A stretch of DNA of 13,782 nucleotides from Pseudomonadota bacterium (GTDB taxonomy: Bacteria > Pseudomonadota > Alphaproteobacteria > Acetobacterales > Acetobacteraceae): contig JAJYFW010000006.1 of the NCBI GenBank assembly GCA_021785335.1, positions 1 through 13,782 of the forward strand, written 5' to 3'. Made by a program: the position numbers and the translations under genes. Below, in pieces: positions 11,896 through 13,782 of this stretch. Position 1 is the stretch's first letter; every line of letters begins with the position of its first letter. The notes beneath the pieces are model-generated. The model saw only the letters and a program-made list of their open reading frames with translations. It searched no databases and was not told where the DNA came from.

Positions 11896-13782
11896 GCGCG
11901 CAACCGCGGCTTCCATCGGGGATCGGTTTCCGACCCCGCTGATCATGATCCTGGGGCCGGCGCTCGGCGGCGCGTTCCTGATCTCCAACCCCTGGATCGG
12001 CGCGCTGCTCTGGCTGGCGATCTTCCAGGATCTGCCGCACGCCGCCTTCGCGCTCCTGGGTATCGGCATCGCCGAGGCGATCGTGCGCGCGGCGCGCGTC
12101 AGCGATGGTTCGCCGGTGGACGGCAGCCTGAAGGCGAACGCGGTGCTGGCGGCGCTCGCGGCGTCCTGGCTTACCGAGTCCGTCGACATGCCGGTGGAAA
12201 TCGGGATCGTGATTGCCGCCATCTCCGCCGCGACGGCGGCGGTGCTCACGGCGGCCATCACGCGGGCGCTGGCGACGACGGGGCTGCCGACGCTCGTGCT
12301 GGGCTACTGCGTGACGGCGATGATGCTGTTCGCGACGTTTCATCACTGGACCGAGACCGCAGTGCTGGCCATCCACTGGCCGCTGGTGCCGGACACGCTT
12401 TCCGGCTGGATCATGACCTTCTTCGAAACCCTCGGCGCGCTGGTGTTCCTGCCCACCGCGCGCGTCGGCATCGTGGTGGCACTCGCCATCCTGCTGTGGT
12501 CGCGTGCCGCGTTCGTCGCCGGCGTCGCCGGTTGGATCGCCGGCGTGCTGGTCTCCCTCGCGCTGGCGCAAATTGGCGTCGTCTACTACTGGATGCCGGC
12601 CGCCTATAACTTCTTTCTCGCCGGCATGGGGCTCGGCGCGATCTTTTTCCTGCCCGGTCCGGCAAGTTTGCTGATCGCGACGCTTGGCGGCGCGAGTGCG
12701 GCGATCATCGCAGTCGCACTGCAGCACCTGTTCCCCGACAGCTCGTTCGGCTACCTGCCGATCGCGTCGCTGCTCACCATCTGGGTCGGCATCTACGCAC
12801 TCGCGCAGGCGAGCGAGCAGACCCTGTTCCAGCGTAACCATGCAATCGAAATGCCGCCCGAGGAGGCATGGTGGCGCGCGGCCTACTGGTTGCAGCGGCT
12901 GGGGCCACCCGGACCCTTCCTGGTCGTGCCGCTCGACGGCCGCGCGCAGGTCTCGCAAGGCTGGGACGGCGAGTTCAGCCATGTCGGACCGTGGCGAAAC
13001 GCGCTCGATTTCCAGCGTCCGGCGCCGACAGCCCACACCACGTCCGAGGAACCCACCACCATCTGGAACGCCGACGTCAGCGCGCCGGCAGCCGGCTTCG
13101 TCGAGCGGATCGAAAGCCGCGTCCCGGACAATCCGCTTGGTGTCGCCAATTACGCCGACAACTGGGGCAACTACGTGATCATCCGCCTCGACCAGGGCGG
13201 CTGGGCGACGCTCGCGCATCTGCGGCAGGGAAGCGTTGCGGTCTCGCTCGGCATGCGCGTGGAGATCGGCACCCGCATCGGTGCCGTCGGCAACTCCGGC
13301 CGTTCGCCGATGCCGCACCTGCACATGCAGGTCCAGGGCGCTCCCTACCTCGGCGCGCCCACCGTGCCGTTCCGGCTGGCCAACTACCTCTCGGCGACCG
13401 ATCCCGGAGAAGCGCCGCGACACTGGAACGCGGCGGGTATCCCGAGCCACGGGGCGATCGTGTCGCATGCCGTCCCGGAGCCTGGCGTCCAGGCGCTGCT
13501 GGCGAGCTTCACGCCGGGTTGCGCCGTCTGGGCGATCGAGAGCAAGGGGCGCCTGCCATCCGTGTTCAGCCGGGCGCGTTTCGCATCCACCGTGCGCGCC
13601 GGTATCTTCCTGACCGAAGCCGGCCGGCACGTGCTCAGGGTGGGCCGCGGCGGCGCGCTGATCGCGGGGCTCGATCCGGACGCCTGGCGCGTGCTCGACC
13701 TGCAGGTCGGCGCCTCGCCGCTCCAGCAGATGCTGGCGCTGGCGGTACCCTCGATCCCTTATGCCGCCAGGCCCGGGCTCAC
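11882..13782 (+). CDS. Urea transporter-like domain fused to M23 (LytM) metallopeptidase domain, 3' end beyond window
   Basis: The frame is open to the right edge, giving at least 633 residues. Residues ~15-315 form a multi-helix membrane domain resembling the urea transporter (UT) family: SNPWIGALLWLAIF (35-48), DGSLKANAVLAALAASWL (80-97), LPTLVLGYCVTAMM (135-148) and, in the second half, YNFFLAGMGLGAIFFLPG (242-259). A linker leads to an M23 peptidase domain: QVSQGWDGEFSHVG with His367, ALDF with Asp376, TLAHL with His446, and PHLHMQV with His479/His481, the usual zinc and catalytic residues. About 150 further residues follow and continue past the edge. The M23 part probably lies in the periplasm, acting on peptidoglycan or peptides. 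The GTG at 11882 is preferred on family grounds; a GTG at 11804 preceded by GAGGA would overlap the decarboxylase gene and add a Pro-rich stretch. It lies 40 bases after that gene, same strand, so is probably in the same unit. Confidence 0.82.
   Translation, partial: MGGLARATAASIGDRFPTPLIMILGPALGGAFLISNPWIGALLWLAIFQDLPHAAFALLGIGIAEAIVRAARVSDGSPVDGSLKANAVLAALAASWLTESVDMPVEIGIVIAAISAATAAVLTAAITRALATTGLPTLVLGYCVTAMMLFATFHHWTETAVLAIHWPLVPDTLSGWIMTFFETLGALVFLPTARVGIVVALAILLWSRAAFVAGVAGWIAGVLVSLALAQIGVVYYWMPAAYNFFLAGMGLGAIFFLPGPASLLIATLGGASAAIIAVALQHLFPDSSFGYLPIASLLTIWVGIYALAQASEQTLFQRNHAIEMPPEEAWWRAAYWLQRLGPPGPFLVVPLDGRAQVSQGWDGEFSHVGPWRNALDFQRPAPTAHTTSEEPTTIWNADVSAPAAGFVERIESRVPDNPLGVANYADNWGNYVIIRLDQGGWATLAHLRQGSVAVSLGMRVEIGTRIGAVGNSGRSPMPHLHMQVQGAPYLGAPTVPFRLANYLSATDPGEAPRHWNAAGIPSHGAIVSHAVPEPGVQALLASFTPGCAVWAIESKGRLPSVFSRARFASTVRAGIFLTEAGRHVLRVGRGGALIAGLDPDAWRVLDLQVGASPLQQMLALAVPSIPYAARPGL

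Noticed and set aside
12971..13010. M23 domain inactive because the usual HxGxD motif is altered
   Set aside because: The strict spacing is missing (RNALD), but His367 in SHVG ahead of ALDF fits a variant pattern I recall from M23 relatives, and His446 and HLH 479-481 are intact. Inactivity is not shown.
11714..13630. 638-codon open frame on the minus strand opposite the UT-M23 gene
   Set aside because: It translates to Arg/His/Asp-rich low-complexity sequence with no family motif, while the plus strand encodes clear UT and M23 signatures over the same span. It is a shadow caused by high GC at third positions.
1..13782. CRISPR array, insertion sequence, integrase or rRNA
   Set aside because: No spaced direct-repeat array, transposase or integrase motif, terminal inverted repeats or rRNA sequence were seen in the window.

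Overview
This window looks like a chromosomal segment of a high-GC alphaproteobacterium, probably Rhodospirillales and perhaps Acetobacteraceae. Support for that is an alphaproteobacterial RpoH next to an RluA-type pseudouridine synthase and a small DUF6476-like membrane protein, GC-rich third codon positions throughout, and an FNR/FixK-type box. The order-level placement is inference. REGION 1 (1-4484) is conserved core genome. It holds the 3' end of purA (adenylosuccinate synthetase), a convergent LysE/RhtB-family exporter whose stop codon shares a CTAG with the purA stop, rpoH (heat-shock sigma factor), an RluD-like pseudouridine synthase just upstream of rpoH on the same strand, a divergent small single-pass membrane protein, a 63-residue single-pass membrane protein of unknown function, and a complete tRNA-Glu(CTC) gene with encoded CCA. 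REGION 2 (4557-13782, running off the right edge) is an accessory-looking cluster of two divergent transcription units around a 529-base control region. The leftward unit is an MFS transporter, a carboxynorspermidine-decarboxylase-like fold-III PLP enzyme and a DUF3326 protein; the first pair overlaps as ATGA and the second pair by 17 bases. The rightward unit is a PqqD-like small protein (GTG start), an ATP-grasp ligase, a second fold-III PLP decarboxylase of the LysA/diaminopimelate decarboxylase type, and a large protein that fuses a urea-transporter-like membrane domain to a LytM/M23 metallopeptidase domain. That last gene is open to the window edge. The control region carries a perfect FNR/FixK consensus (TTGAT-N4-ATCAA), two exact 22-base tandem repeats plus a partial third, and palindromes close to the GTG start of the PqqD-like gene. 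HOW THE GENES MIGHT WORK TOGETHER: two amino-acid/polyamine-type decarboxylases, one carboxylate-amine ligase, a PqqD-type peptide- or substrate-binding protein and an MFS transporter look like a compact pathway that makes and moves a small amide- or amine-containing metabolite, or modifies an unseen peptide. Oxygen-responsive control is plausible. The UT-M23 fusion may belong to the unit as a membrane/periplasmic component. No radical SAM enzyme, NIS synthetase, NRPS/PKS, precursor peptide, integrase or regulator gene is visible, so the product is unknown. This cluster is the best candidate for an undescribed system here.
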